Positions 8,146 to 17,135 of a stretch of 64,000 nucleotides of DNA are shown in pieces (within the stretch, counting starts at the first letter, position 1; the number at the start of each line of letters is the position of its first letter). The notes under the pieces are model-generated. The model saw nothing but the letters and a program-made list of their open reading frames with translations. It ran no database searches and was not told the DNA's origin. A program made the position numbers and the translations under genes. This DNA comes from JAUSPI01 sp964650385 (GTDB lineage: Bacteria > Desulfobacterota > Syntrophia > Syntrophales > JADFWA01): contig CAZYTP010000002.1 in assembly GCA_964650385.1 (NCBI GenBank), positions 15,003 through 79,002 on the forward strand. The letters are read 5' to 3'.

Positions 8146-8916
8146 ATGGAAATACCGCAAATAACAGCAGGACAGATAGAAACATTCATACTGATCTTTC
8201 TCAGGGTAAGCGCGATTATAATCACAATTCCGATCCTGGGTAATCGGTCGGTCCCTATGAGATTAAAGGGCGGGTTATCGGTGGTTGTGGCGCTTCTACT
8301 TGTGCCTTTTGTTCAATATAATGCCGTTCCAATCAAACTTCCACTGCTTGTCATTAAAATGTGTGGTGAGGTTCTCATCGGGATTGTTATTGGTTTTGCA
8401 GGCCAGATCCTCTTTGCGGGTGTTCAACTGGCGGGTCAGTTAGTCGGTTTTCAAATGGGGTTTGCCATAGTTAATGTGGTTGATCCGGTTTCAAGCTCGC
8501 AGGTATCAATTATAGCACAATTCCAATATCTTCTTGCTCTTCTGATTTTTCTTGCAGTGAATGCCCACCATATTTTTCTGTATGCTATTGCAGAGAGCTA
8601 TCAGTTGATTCCTCCTCTAAGTTTCCATTATTCGGGACCATTGATGGAGTCGATCCTTGAACTGTCAAAAGACATTTTTGTCGTCGCAATAAAAACGGGG
8701 GCTCCCGTCATTGCCATGCTTCTTTTTACGAGCGTTGGCCTGGGGCTCATTGCCAGAACCGTTCCCCAGATGAATGTTTTTATCGTCGGTTTTCCGCTAA
8801 AGATTGCAATGGGACTTATTGGTATCGGTTTGACGCTACCGTATTTTGTCAAGATTTTGGAATCTGTCTTTACGAAATTTGACGGGCAGTTGAGTATGTT
8901 AATGAGCCTGATGTAG
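8146..8916 (+). CDS. fliR: Flagellar export gate protein FliR
   Basis: Multi-spanning export-gate subunit that completes the FliPQR complex. 256 residues with six or more hydrophobic segments, a length normal for FliR. Recognisable blocks are ILGNRSVPMRLKGGLS near residue 30, LAGQLVGFQMGFAIVNVVDP near 100, and LGLIARTVPQMNVFIVGFPLK near 200. The Pro-Gln-Met-Asn motif is the FliR hallmark. It is separated from flhB by a 258-base gap filled with nested repeats. Confidence 0.95.
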   Translation: MEIPQITAGQIETFILIFLRVSAIIITIPILGNRSVPMRLKGGLSVVVALLLVPFVQYNAVPIKLPLLVIKMCGEVLIGIVIGFAGQILFAGVQLAGQLVGFQMGFAIVNVVDPVSSSQVSIIAQFQYLLALLIFLAVNAHHIFLYAIAESYQLIPPLSFHYSGPLMESILELSKDIFVVAIKTGAPVIAMLLFTSVGLGLIARTVPQMNVFIVGFPLKIAMGLIGIGLTLPYFVKILESVFTKFDGQLSMLMSLM

Positions 8917-8958
8917 GATAAACTCATAATGGAAGGCTCGCAAAAAGTCGAAAAACAC

Positions 8959-9043
8959 GTCATTGCGAGCGAAGCGAAGTAACCTTTCGGGTTTAACTCA
9001 TTATAATTATAAGATTGCTTCGGGCTATCGCCCTCGCAATGAC
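8959..9043. repeat. Palindromic dispersed repeat, family A
   Basis: An 85-bp element with 11-bp perfect terminal inverted repeats, GTCATTGCGAG at 8959-8969 and its complement at 9033-9043. Inner parts GAAGCGAAG and AGATTGCTTCGG match the copies at 1359-1436 and 35672-35753. Confidence 0.75.
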
Positions 9044-9088
9044 CGGAAGCGCACCCGCAAGCCCCGCCTTGTAGGCGGGGAGCTTCAC
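9044..9088. repeat. Partial repeat C palindrome
   Basis: CGGAAGCGCACCCGCAAG followed by a strong palindrome CCCCGCC-TTGTA-GGCGGGG and AGCTTCAC. It matches the end of repeat C copies 1 and 2 and directly abuts the family A element. Confidence 0.6.
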
Positions 9089-9174
9089 ACTGAGAAATTA
9101 CTTTTTGCGAGATCATCAAAGGTAAAAGGTTATTTTTTTGACACCACCGTCACGGGATCGTTCAGAACTTTATT

Positions 9175-10245
9175 ATGGCTGAAGAAGAGAAAAAAGACCA
9201 GGAAAAAACCGAACAACCTACACCTAAGCGAAGGCAAGAAGCGCGGGAAAAAGGCCAGGTTGCAAAGAGTCAGGAGGTAACATCCGTTACAATATTACTG
9301 GCGTGCCTTATACTCTTTTATTTCAATGCTGAAATTATGGTCGGAAAAATGATGGAAATGACACGGTGGATACTCGGCGAATCAGGGAGTTTTATTATCG
9401 ATAGCAACACGATACAACCTCTCGTGCAGACGCTGGTTTATAAAATATTTGGCATATTGGCGCCGCTGCTGTTAATGGTCATTTGCGTTGCCATTTCTGT
9501 GAATGTAATGCAGGTCGGGTTCATCCTGTCTTCTGAGTCAATACAGCCAAAGCTGTCAAAAATTAATCCCATCAGCGGGTTTCAGAGACTCTTCTCGATG
9601 AAATCCCTCGTAGAATTAATAAAGAATATAGTAAAAATTTCTGTTGTTGGATTCATTGGATATATTACGATCAAGGGAGAGATGACGAATCTTGTTTCAC
9701 TTGGCAGTTTGAATGCGTGGGGCGTGTTGGAATATATTGGAAAAGTTGCCTCCAAGGTTATTTTAAGGACATGCTGGGTTCTCATTGTACTGGCCTTATT
9801 GGATTATATTTTTCAAAAGTGGGATTTTGAAAAGAATCTTAAAATGTCAAAGCAGGATGTAAAGGATGAATTTAAGCAGTCAGAGGGAGATCCGCTGATA
9901 AAATCGAGGATCAGGCGCCTTCAGATAGAATCTGCGAGAAAACGTATGATGGCCAGTGTCCCCGAAGCAGATGTTGTAATAACGAATCCCACACACTTTG
10001 CTGTAGCCCTTAAATATGATCAGACGACAATGGTAGCACCGAAGGTGTGTGCAAAGGGGAGAGGTCATATAGCAGAAAAAATAAAAGATATTGCCGGGAA
10101 AAATAATGTTCCAATCATTGAGAACAAACCACTGGCACAAGTATTGTATAAGATTGTTGATGTAGATGAAATGATACCGGCGAATTTATACAAAGCAGTT
10201 GCCGAAGTATTGGCATATGTCTACAACATAAAATCCGGTCAATAG
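9175..10245 (+). CDS. flhB: Flagellar export switch protein FlhB
   Basis: Inner-membrane export component that switches substrate class from rod and hook to filament by self-cleavage. 356 residues: a charged N-terminus with QEKTEQPTPKRRQEAREKGQ, four membrane helices (about residues 30-210), and a cytoplasmic domain with the cleavage site Asn271-Pro272-Thr273-His274. The C-terminal part carries the family pattern KGRGHIAEKIKDIA and ends with VAEVLAYVYNI. A separate gene at 19088-19375 encodes a second copy of just this C-terminal domain. No clear ribosome site precedes the ATG, because the upstream gap is made of repeats. Confidence 0.97.
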   Translation: MAEEEKKDQEKTEQPTPKRRQEAREKGQVAKSQEVTSVTILLACLILFYFNAEIMVGKMMEMTRWILGESGSFIIDSNTIQPLVQTLVYKIFGILAPLLLMVICVAISVNVMQVGFILSSESIQPKLSKINPISGFQRLFSMKSLVELIKNIVKISVVGFIGYITIKGEMTNLVSLGSLNAWGVLEYIGKVASKVILRTCWVLIVLALLDYIFQKWDFEKNLKMSKQDVKDEFKQSEGDPLIKSRIRRLQIESARKRMMASVPEADVVITNPTHFAVALKYDQTTMVAPKVCAKGRGHIAEKIKDIAGKNNVPIIENKPLAQVLYKIVDVDEMIPANLYKAVAEVLAYVYNIKSGQ

Positions 10246-10270
10246 TTGATACCTTTGCAAAATGGTATTT

Positions 10271-10340
10271 CAGGTCATTGCGAGACACAAAGTGTTACTG
10301 AAAACTTTTTAATTATCAATATCTTGTAAGATTGCCTTGC
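10271..10340. repeat. Degenerate family A repeat
   Basis: GGTCATTGCGAGACAC at the left and GTAAGATTGCCTTGCTCGAAATGGC at the right keep the order of the family A repeat, but the ends no longer pair fully. It fills the flhB-flhA gap. Confidence 0.5.
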
Positions 10341-10394
10341 TCGAAATGGCAAAAGAAATTTAACAATCAGCAAGCTTTTATGGAGTGATACATA

Positions 10395-12482
10395 ATGGCA
10401 AGTGCAAATGTTGCAGTTCATCCTGTCATGGAATGGGTCAAAAGCAGCAGCACATTTTTGGCGGTAGGAATAGTCGGTGTTTTGCTGGTTATGATGATAC
10501 CCCTTCCTCCGTTTATTCTTGACTTGCTGCTTTCCTTTAATATTACATTTGCCATAGTAATCCTTCTTGTTGCCATTTATGTATTAAAACCGCTTGATTT
10601 TTCGGTTTTTCCTTCCGTTCTTTTGATTGCTACACTGTTGCGGCTGTCGCTAAACGTTGCATCAACCCGCTTAATTCTTCTTCATGGCAATGAGGGGACT
10701 GCAGCTGCCGGACAGGTTATCAAATCCTTTGGTACATTTGTGGTGGGCGGCAATTTTTTGATTGGGTTTATAGTGTTTATGGTACTTGTCTTGATCAATT
10801 TTATTGTCATTACCAAGGGTGCAACGAGAATTGCCGAAGTTGCGGCACGGTTTACGCTGGATGCCATGCCGGGCAAGCAAATGAGCATTGATGCGGATTT
10901 GAATACGGGGCTCATTTCTGAGTCCCAGGCGAGGATCAAACGCGATTCTATAGCAAGGGAGGCCGATTTCTATGGTGCAATGGATGGTGCGAGCAAATTT
11001 GTCAGAGGTGACGCTATAGCAGGAATCATTATTGCGCTAATTAATATTGTAGGCGGATTGATTATTGGTGTGCTTCAACAGGGGATGCCGGTTGCCGATG
11101 CTGCCCGTACATATACGCTCCTGACGGTTGGAGACGGTCTGGTTACGCAGATTCCAGCCCTGATTATATCAACCGGAGCGGGAATGCTGATAACCAGGTC
11201 AACGGCGTCATACGATCTCAGCAGCGAAATAAAATCGCAAATCTTTTTACAACCGAAGGCAATGGCTTCAGCCTCCGTTATGTTGCTTATCTTTGGTTTA
11301 ATACCGGGTATGCCGACTGTGCCGTTCTTGATTATCGCATCTGTTGTAGCATTTATCGCGTTTACTGCTTTCAAGTCAAGCGAACAGGTTGGAGAAGTTG
11401 AAGAAGAAGGTCCTGTGGGAATGCCGGCAAGGGAACCATTGGAGGAACTGTTGCCACTTGATATGCTGGAACTCGAAGTCGGATATAATCTGGTTTCCCT
11501 TGTTGATGCAAAACAGGGGGGAGAACTTCTGCACCGCATTAGAACTTTCAGGCGGCAGATGACTGCCGAGATGGGCTTTATCATGCCTGCGATACATATT
11601 CGCGATAATCTCCAGCTAAAGCCCGGTGAGTATGCCATTAAATTAAAGGGAGTAAATATTGCACGTGGGGAGCTAATGATGGGCCATTATATGGTGATCA
11701 CGCCCGATGATAAGGCTGTAGCGATTGCAGGGCACAAAACAAAAGAGCCGGCATTCGGTCTTCCCGCAGTCTGGATAGAGGCGGGAGAAAAAGAAAGCAT
11801 ACAGGCACAGGGGCATGTTGTAGTGGATGCGGCGACTGTATTAACCACTCACATTACCGAAGTTGTTAAAACGCACGCCGATGAATTACTGGGAAGACAG
11901 GATGTACAGTACCTGCTGGATAATTTGGCACAGTCACATCCGAAAATTGTCGAAGAAGTTGTGCCGAATATTATTTCGCTTGGTACCATCAATAAAGTTC
12001 TTCAGGAGCTTTTAAGGGAGCGGGTTTCAATCCGCGATCTTCTCACTATAATGGAGACATTGGCCGATTATGCTCCAGTGACAAAAAACGCCGATTTACT
12101 AACCGGATATGTTAGGCAAGCCCTGTCACGAACCATTACACAACAATATGTTGAGGATGACGGTACTATGACGGTGGTTATGATGTCTCCAGCGGTGGAA
12201 GATGCCATAAGCCAGTCTGTTCAGCACACGGAATATGAATCATTCGTTACACCTGATCCAGGCATTGTTCAAAAAATCGTCAGCAATCTTCAGGAATTTA
12301 CGACAACATTCTCCGAGAAGGGATTACAGCCCATTGTTCTCTGTTCACCCAGTGTCCGGACCTACGTCCGAAAGATTCTGGCAAAGTTTTTCCCCCATAT
12401 TGTTATCCTGTCACATAACGAAATCAGCCATAATGTCAACATTAAATCACTTGGAGTAGTGGGGGTTAAGGATGCAGCTTAA
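10395..12482 (+). CDS. flhA: Flagellar export gate protein FlhA
   Basis: Largest export-gate protein, forming the nonameric ring that receives substrate-chaperone complexes. 695 residues: about eight membrane helices in the first 330, including the FHIPEP signature region PSVLLIATLLRLSLNVASTR and MPGKQMSIDADLNTG, then a linker and a large cytoplasmic domain to the C-terminus. The end overlaps the flhF start by 11 bases. Length and all signatures are normal for FlhA. Confidence 0.97.
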   Translation: MASANVAVHPVMEWVKSSSTFLAVGIVGVLLVMMIPLPPFILDLLLSFNITFAIVILLVAIYVLKPLDFSVFPSVLLIATLLRLSLNVASTRLILLHGNEGTAAAGQVIKSFGTFVVGGNFLIGFIVFMVLVLINFIVITKGATRIAEVAARFTLDAMPGKQMSIDADLNTGLISESQARIKRDSIAREADFYGAMDGASKFVRGDAIAGIIIALINIVGGLIIGVLQQGMPVADAARTYTLLTVGDGLVTQIPALIISTGAGMLITRSTASYDLSSEIKSQIFLQPKAMASASVMLLIFGLIPGMPTVPFLIIASVVAFIAFTAFKSSEQVGEVEEEGPVGMPAREPLEELLPLDMLELEVGYNLVSLVDAKQGGELLHRIRTFRRQMTAEMGFIMPAIHIRDNLQLKPGEYAIKLKGVNIARGELMMGHYMVITPDDKAVAIAGHKTKEPAFGLPAVWIEAGEKESIQAQGHVVVDAATVLTTHITEVVKTHADELLGRQDVQYLLDNLAQSHPKIVEEVVPNIISLGTINKVLQELLRERVSIRDLLTIMETLADYAPVTKNADLLTGYVRQALSRTITQQYVEDDGTMTVVMMSPAVEDAISQSVQHTEYESFVTPDPGIVQKIVSNLQEFTTTFSEKGLQPIVLCSPSVRTYVRKILAKFFPHIVILSHNEISHNVNIKSLGVVGVKDAA

Positions 12483-13638
12483 GAGGTATGAAGCAAAAAG
12501 TATCCACGAGGCAATGGGGAAAATAAAGCGGGATTTGGGCGACAGCGCCGTTGTCCTATCGACGAAAAGGATGAAAAGCAAAAAAGGGCAAATGATTGAG
12601 GTGATTGCCGCTCGTGATGAAGATTTGATAAATGAAAGTAAACTACAAGAGTCAAGTGATGAAAGCAACATGTCCGATATACACTCGACAATCAGGTCGG
12701 ATGTCAGTGAACTGAAATGTTTCATGATGGATTTTATGAGAAGTGTGAACATCGGTGCGGAACTGACCGAGATTAAAGAAAATCTTAACACTTTTTTTGA
12801 TTTTTTAGGAATTCAGAAAAGTGAGAAAAAATCTCCTTGTCTTTCAAAGGCTTATTATTACCTTTTAACGACAGGCATATCGAGGAAACAGGCGTTAGGG
12901 TTGATAGAAAAACTACAGGATAATTATGAGCCACAGAAGTTGCAGAACTATGATGACACATTGAAATATCTGGAGGATATTCTCAGGCAGTCAATTGCCC
13001 TTTCATATGGAAAACAGACAGAGAAAAGAAAGGTTTGTGCCTTTGTCGGTCCAACCGGTACCGGGAAGACGACAACTCTGGCAAAACTTGCGGCACATCA
13101 TTTGTTTGACAAGAAATCAAAGATTGGAATCATAACCATGGATACATATCGTATCGGTGCTACAGATCAATTAAAAAAGTATGCTGACATTATGAATGTC
13201 CCCATGAAAGTCGCGACTGAAAAGTGCGAACTTGAAAAGGCTCTTGCGAATTTTTCGGACAGGGAAGTTGTTCTTGTGGACACGCCCGGAAGGAGTCGCA
13301 TGGATGGAGGATATTTGCTGAAATTGAGGGATTGTATTTCGACGATACCATCTGTGGAGACAAATCTTGTTATGAGTGTTACGTCAAACCGCAAGAGCAT
13401 GATTAATACGGCAAATCGGTTCGGCATTACCGGCTATAATAATATAATATTTACAAAACTGGATGATTCCGATTGTTTTGGACACATTTATAATGTGATT
13501 GATACTATAAGCAAACCGGTATCATACATTACTGACGGACAGAATGTCCCGCGGGATATACAGGCAGTTGATCCCGGAATATTGGCAAGAATCATAATGA
13601 AAAACAGGATCCGTATCACATTGAGAAGGAGTAATTAG
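12472..13638 (+). CDS. flhF: Flagellar biosynthesis GTPase FlhF
   Basis: SRP-type GTPase that sets the site of polar flagella. 388 residues. The N-terminal B domain (about 1-170) begins MQLKRYEAKSIHEAMGKIKR and is variable. The NG domain holds the P-loop VGPTGTGKTTTLAKLA (about residues 188-203), DTYRIGATDQLKKYA, the DTPGRS motif and the TKLDD guanine-specificity motif. FlhG follows directly, as in polar flagellates. This suggests polar rather than peritrichous flagella. Confidence 0.96.
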   Translation: MQLKRYEAKSIHEAMGKIKRDLGDSAVVLSTKRMKSKKGQMIEVIAARDEDLINESKLQESSDESNMSDIHSTIRSDVSELKCFMMDFMRSVNIGAELTEIKENLNTFFDFLGIQKSEKKSPCLSKAYYYLLTTGISRKQALGLIEKLQDNYEPQKLQNYDDTLKYLEDILRQSIALSYGKQTEKRKVCAFVGPTGTGKTTTLAKLAAHHLFDKKSKIGIITMDTYRIGATDQLKKYADIMNVPMKVATEKCELEKALANFSDREVVLVDTPGRSRMDGGYLLKLRDCISTIPSVETNLVMSVTSNRKSMINTANRFGITGYNNIIFTKLDDSDCFGHIYNVIDTISKPVSYITDGQNVPRDIQAVDPGILARIIMKNRIRITLRRSN

Positions 13639-14544
13639 GTGGATCAAGCAGAGACGCTCAGGGACATAAAAAGAAGAACAACCGGGACGGATAGCGGTAA
13701 TCTGGTAAAAGGGAAGAAGGAGAAGGCGAGAAATCCGGATATACGGGTTATTGCTATAACCAGTGGCAAGGGAGGAGTAGGCAAAACAAATATTGCGGCA
13801 AATATTTCGTATGCCTTGTCTATGAGGGGGAAAAAAACCTTACTCCTTGATGCAGATACGGGATTAGCCAATATTGATGTTATCTTAGGGATTACACCAA
13901 AGTACAATTTGTGTCACATACTGACGGGAGAAAAGACTGTCGCGGAGGCGATTGTTAAAGGCCCCGGTGGCATGATGATTCTGCCGGCGTCGTCAGGCAT
14001 TCAGGAAATAACGGAAATGTCGGGGGGGCAAAAGCTTACACTATTGGATATGCTGGAAGATTTCGATGAGGATCTGGATTTTATGTTAATTGATACTGGT
14101 GCCGGAATAGCAGGGAATGTGATGTTTTTTAATATGTGTGCCAGTGAAATTATTGTCGTTGTTTCTCCTGAACCGACCTCGTTGACCGACGCATATGCAT
14201 TGATAAAGGTTCTCTATAAGAGTCACGCAGCGAAACGATTTATGGTACTTGTGAACATGTCTCGAGATGCGAGTGAAGCGAGTGCCGTGTATCGTAGGTT
14301 AAGCAAGGCCGTTGAGCATTTTCTCAAACTTTCAGTTGAGTATCTTGGGTTTATTCCTTTCGATGAGAGCGTTAAACAGGTAATAAAAAGACAACATTTA
14401 CTGATGGAAGTATTTCCTTCTTCAAAGGCAAGCGTACATATTGCCAAGATTGCTGAGCTATTGTCCCGGCAGAAGACAACCACATGTAATCCTGGTACTA
14501 TTAAATTTTTTAACAGAGCGATAATTAATAATTATGACAGATAA
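13639..14544 (+). CDS. flhG: Flagellum number regulator FlhG (FleN, MinD-like ATPase)
   Basis: ParA/MinD-family ATPase that limits flagellar number and antagonises FlhF. 301 residues from GTG 13639, directly after the flhF TAG. The deviant Walker A motif is seen in TSGKGGVGKTNIAANISYAL near residue 40, followed by LLDADTGLANIDVILG and a Walker B-type IDTGAG. The N-terminal MDQAETLRD stretch fits the DQAxxLR activation motif used by FlhG to stimulate FlhF. The end overlaps fliA by 11 bases. Confidence 0.95.
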   Translation: MDQAETLRDIKRRTTGTDSGNLVKGKKEKARNPDIRVIAITSGKGGVGKTNIAANISYALSMRGKKTLLLDADTGLANIDVILGITPKYNLCHILTGEKTVAEAIVKGPGGMMILPASSGIQEITEMSGGQKLTLLDMLEDFDEDLDFMLIDTGAGIAGNVMFFNMCASEIIVVVSPEPTSLTDAYALIKVLYKSHAAKRFMVLVNMSRDASEASAVYRRLSKAVEHFLKLSVEYLGFIPFDESVKQVIKRQHLLMEVFPSSKASVHIAKIAELLSRQKTTTCNPGTIKFFNRAIINNYDR

Positions 14545-15286
14545 GAAGAAACGCGAAGAACAAATCATGAAATATGTCCCTCTCGTTAAAAATGTTGTCG
14601 GGAGGATTATGTTGCGGCTGCCGAGCCATGTTGACAAAGAAGACCTTATTAATGTTGGGGTCATAGGACTTATGTCTGCCTTGGAGCGGTTTGATGAAAC
14701 GAAAAATGTAAAATTTGAAACATATGCCAGATTCAGGATACGTGGCGCAATACTGGACGAATTGCGATCGAGGGATGCTGTGTCGCGATCAGCGCGGAAC
14801 AAAGGTGCCAAACTTGAAAAGGCATATGCGGTATTACAGGTGGAATTAGGAAGAATGCCGACGGATGAAGAAGTGATCGGGTATCTCAATATATCGCTGG
14901 AACAGTATTACAAGCTCCTTAATGATGCACGGGGAGTTTACATCTTAAACACTGACGATCTTTCTCCGGATTATTTGAGAAAAAATACTCCACAGGATGT
15001 CCTGGAAAAAATTGATCAGGACAATCCGTTATCGTTCATTACCAGCACTGAGACGAAGGAGGTATTAAAAAGTGCAATCGAGGCATTACCCGAAAAGGAA
15101 CGAATTGTCTTGTCGCTCTACTACTACGAGGAATTGACTTTGCTGGAGATAGGCAAGGTTATGGAATTGACGGAATCCAGGATTTGCCAGATTCATTCCA
15201 AGGCAATATTGAAATTGAGATCTGTGCTCAAAACATTAAAAGACAGGGAAAATATAGAACCTCTTTCATGCATGCATTCAAGCTGA
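14534..15286 (+). CDS. fliA: Flagellar sigma factor FliA (sigma-28)
   Basis: Sigma factor for late flagellar genes, held in check by FlgM (encoded at 24542). 250 residues with sigma region 2 (YVPLVKNVVGRIM, INVGVIGLMSALERFD and FETYARFRIRGAILDELRS), region 3 and a region 4 helix-turn-helix ending LTESRICQIHSKAILKLR. Predicted targets in this window with TAAA-N15/16-(G/T)CCGATAA promoters are flgM, flaG, fliD and fliC. Being in the sigma-54 operon places it above those genes in the cascade. Confidence 0.96.
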   Translation: MTDKKKREEQIMKYVPLVKNVVGRIMLRLPSHVDKEDLINVGVIGLMSALERFDETKNVKFETYARFRIRGAILDELRSRDAVSRSARNKGAKLEKAYAVLQVELGRMPTDEEVIGYLNISLEQYYKLLNDARGVYILNTDDLSPDYLRKNTPQDVLEKIDQDNPLSFITSTETKEVLKSAIEALPEKERIVLSLYYYEELTLLEIGKVMELTESRICQIHSKAILKLRSVLKTLKDRENIEPLSCMHSS

Positions 15287-15342
15287 AACAGCAAATAACG
15301 ATAAGATATAAAACGGAAGAGAGATATAACAAGAGAAGCGCT

Positions 15343-15810
15343 ATGCCTGACAATGTGTCTTTAATTAAAATATCGTGCCTGCCCGCGTGTGTTGTAGCGA
15401 TAATAATATTGGTGAATGTTTTCTTTTCAGGCATATATATCGCAGGTTGTGCCGAAAAACCTGAGGCTGAGCTTGCCCATAAGGCAGAAGAGAGCCTGAA
15501 AGTTGACACTCCACCTCAATACAAATTTGAGTATTTTAATGATTTCATTATATACGTATGCAGTGAAAAGGAAAAAGTCGGCGTGTTGCTCTGTGATATA
15601 GCTTTGGAGTTAAATTACGGGATGAAATTATCAGGTGACAGAGGAGATTTGAGGAAATTGTTATACAGGATGCTGAAATCACTCGATCAGGAAAATGATT
15701 CGCGGAACCTGAAAAAACAACTGCGGGAAAATATTAAAGTTGCCATTAATGCGGCAATGGGCGAAAAGGTCGTCAAGGAAGTAAATTTCGTCAAGTTTAT
15801 CCTGCTATAA
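15343..15810 (+). CDS. FliL-like membrane protein
   Basis: 155 residues from ATG 15343; a longer open frame runs upstream through the end of fliA but lacks coding character. One membrane segment (about residues 8-32, rich in Ile and Val) is followed by a periplasmic domain. The C-terminal pattern LRENIKVAINAAMGEKVVKEVNFVKFILL, broken at its middle, parallels the end of FliL at 4152-4658 (LREEIMLRLNNYL...VYFTEFVIQ). The region before it (LRKLLYRMLKSLDQE) matches the spacing of the FliL family as well. I therefore read it as a diverged FliL paralogue; it could serve the second MotB-like protein, which is inference. Confidence 0.6.
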   Translation: MPDNVSLIKISCLPACVVAIIILVNVFFSGIYIAGCAEKPEAELAHKAEESLKVDTPPQYKFEYFNDFIIYVCSEKEKVGVLLCDIALELNYGMKLSGDRGDLRKLLYRMLKSLDQENDSRNLKKQLRENIKVAINAAMGEKVVKEVNFVKFILL

Positions 15811-15884
15811 AAAAACAAAAAGTTGTTGAATGACTGCATTGTTGTCCAGGGAAACAGTGTGATGAACCGGGGAAGGGGATAAAA

Positions 15885-16193
15885 ATGAGAAAAGCATATT
15901 ATTTTTTAATTGGCATCATGATATTTATAGGGTATATTTCGCCCTGCTATGCCCTTACATCGGAAGAGGTTTTAAAGTTGAAGAATGCGGGTGTCAGCGA
16001 TAAAACGATTCAAATTATGCTAAAGCAAGAAGAACAGGGTGTTAGAGAAGTTCAAGATGACAAAGGAAATACGAACATTATCTATTCCACAGGATCCTCA
16101 GCACGCAGGGGAGAAAAAGATCGCGAGGAAGCGGAAAAAATGAAGAAGGCATGGGATATGCTGGATAATGTTATTATTGATGAACGCAAATAG
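15885..16193 (+). CDS. Small secreted protein of unknown function
   Basis: 102 residues from ATG 15885, with AAGGGG upstream. A signal peptide is clear: charged start MRKAYYF, a hydrophobic core and a likely cleavage after CYA near residue 25. The mature part begins LTSEEVLKLKNAGVSDKTIQ, a short helical motif seen in many small exported proteins of deltaproteobacteria, followed by a charged Lys/Glu-rich tail. It has no catalytic motif. It lies between a FliL-like gene and a kinase-like gene in the flagellar operon; function unknown. Confidence 0.65.
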   Translation: MRKAYYFLIGIMIFIGYISPCYALTSEEVLKLKNAGVSDKTIQIMLKQEEQGVREVQDDKGNTNIIYSTGSSARRGEKDREEAEKMKKAWDMLDNVIIDERK

Positions 16194-16213
16194 CACCAAA
16201 GAGAAACACTATA

Positions 16214-16987
16214 ATGATAATCGATGGACATGCTAAACATGTAGAGTTGTTCAACGAGCTGAGAAAAGAATTCGAGGCTACCGTTGTACAAGAACTTATT
16301 CCTGGTATTATTCATAACTTTGCAAATCCCCTTAACGGGATTTTGGGGCGTTCTCAATTGTTGCGAAGAAGGGCACATGAGTGGTTTAAAACGGTAGATG
16401 TCAGTGACAATGAACCGAGGAATCATGAAAAGATACTCAATGACATTGATCTCATAACAGAAGAAACAGATAGATTGTTTGATTTGTTCAACGATCTTTC
16501 AGCTAAAGTTTATAATTTACAGGACACGACAACTAAAAAAATTAACATTCCTGATTTGATAAAAACAGAAACGGATTTCTTCGATTTCTACCTGAATTTC
16601 AGACACTCTATTAAAAAAGAACTGGTACTGGAGCGGAATATACCGGTTGTTACCGGAATTTTATCCGAATATGCTATCGCTTTTTCAACGATTATTCGAT
16701 ACTCGATGAATTCCATGAGAACAAGCCCGACAAAGAATCTGACAATTACCACGTATTACGACAAACCTGATGTTTGCGTGAAGATAGAAGATACCGGGAT
16801 ACATACACTTGAAGGCGAGAAAGGGAATCTCCTTGACGGCATTTCATCCGCGAGCGGACCTTTTTGTAATCCGGACAAAAATGCGGGATTGTTAAATGCC
16901 CTCTCTCTTCTGAAAAAATACGATGCTAACTTTCATGTAGGGAATATAAATGGTATTCATACTCTCTGCGTGAAAATTCCATGCTGA
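16214..16987 (+). CDS. Degenerate histidine kinase-like protein
   Basis: 257 residues with a dimerisation/phosphoacceptor-like helix carrying IIHNFANPLNGILG (His34), the layout of a HisKA H-box, and a C-terminal half shaped like a HATPase domain. The ATPase motifs are weak: the N-box segment reads IIRYSMNSM, so the Asn that binds Mg-ATP is replaced, while a G1-like EDTG (around residue 195) remains and the G2 glycines are not obvious. No sensor or membrane domain is present. It may be a phosphotransfer or regulatory protein of the flagellar cascade rather than an active kinase. No response regulator is adjacent. Confidence 0.6.
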   Translation: MIIDGHAKHVELFNELRKEFEATVVQELIPGIIHNFANPLNGILGRSQLLRRRAHEWFKTVDVSDNEPRNHEKILNDIDLITEETDRLFDLFNDLSAKVYNLQDTTTKKINIPDLIKTETDFFDFYLNFRHSIKKELVLERNIPVVTGILSEYAIAFSTIIRYSMNSMRTSPTKNLTITTYYDKPDVCVKIEDTGIHTLEGEKGNLLDGISSASGPFCNPDKNAGLLNALSLLKKYDANFHVGNINGIHTLCVKIPC

Positions 16988-17001
16988 GTTTCCATCCATT
17001 T

Positions 17002-17039
17002 CCATTGGAAAATAGCGATAGGTTCAAGGTTTCCAATGG
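17002..17039. repeat. Inverted repeat before the 17136 gene
   Basis: CCATTGGAAA at 17002-17011 and its exact complement at 17030-17039, with an 18-base loop. There is no T-run, so a terminator is unlikely; an operator or RNA hairpin is possible. Confidence 0.5.
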
Positions 17040-17051
17040 TTATGACGATAA
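17024..17051 (+). promoter_or_regulatory. Weak sigma-28 promoter candidate
   Basis: TCAAGGTT-N12-GACGATAA resembles the FliA consensus TAAAGTTT-N11/12-GCCGATAA with several mismatches, and ends about 85 bases before the ATG at 17136. It overlaps the inverted repeat at 17002-17039. Clearly poorer than the four good sigma-28 matches in this window. Confidence 0.3.
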
Positions 17052-17135
17052 TATTTTATATATAACGTAATATATACTTGCTACCATGAATCTGGTCAGT
17101 GTTTTTTAACGGCAAGTAGATGTGAGAAGTATAAG

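Larger units (their letters stand above)
8937..9111. repeat. Inverted-repeat-bounded element with nested repeats
   Basis: Bounded by a 12-bp perfect inverted repeat, CTCGCAAAAAGT at 8937-8948 and its complement at 9100-9111. Inside lies a complete family A element (8959-9043) followed by a copy of the end of repeat C. It fills most of the fliR-flhB gap. No transposase is encoded. The layering suggests one element served as the landing site for others. Confidence 0.6.

Noticed and set aside
8963..9280. Open frame across the fliR-flhB gap
   Set aside because: It is made of repeat sequence and then an alternative frame of flhB; no protein family features.
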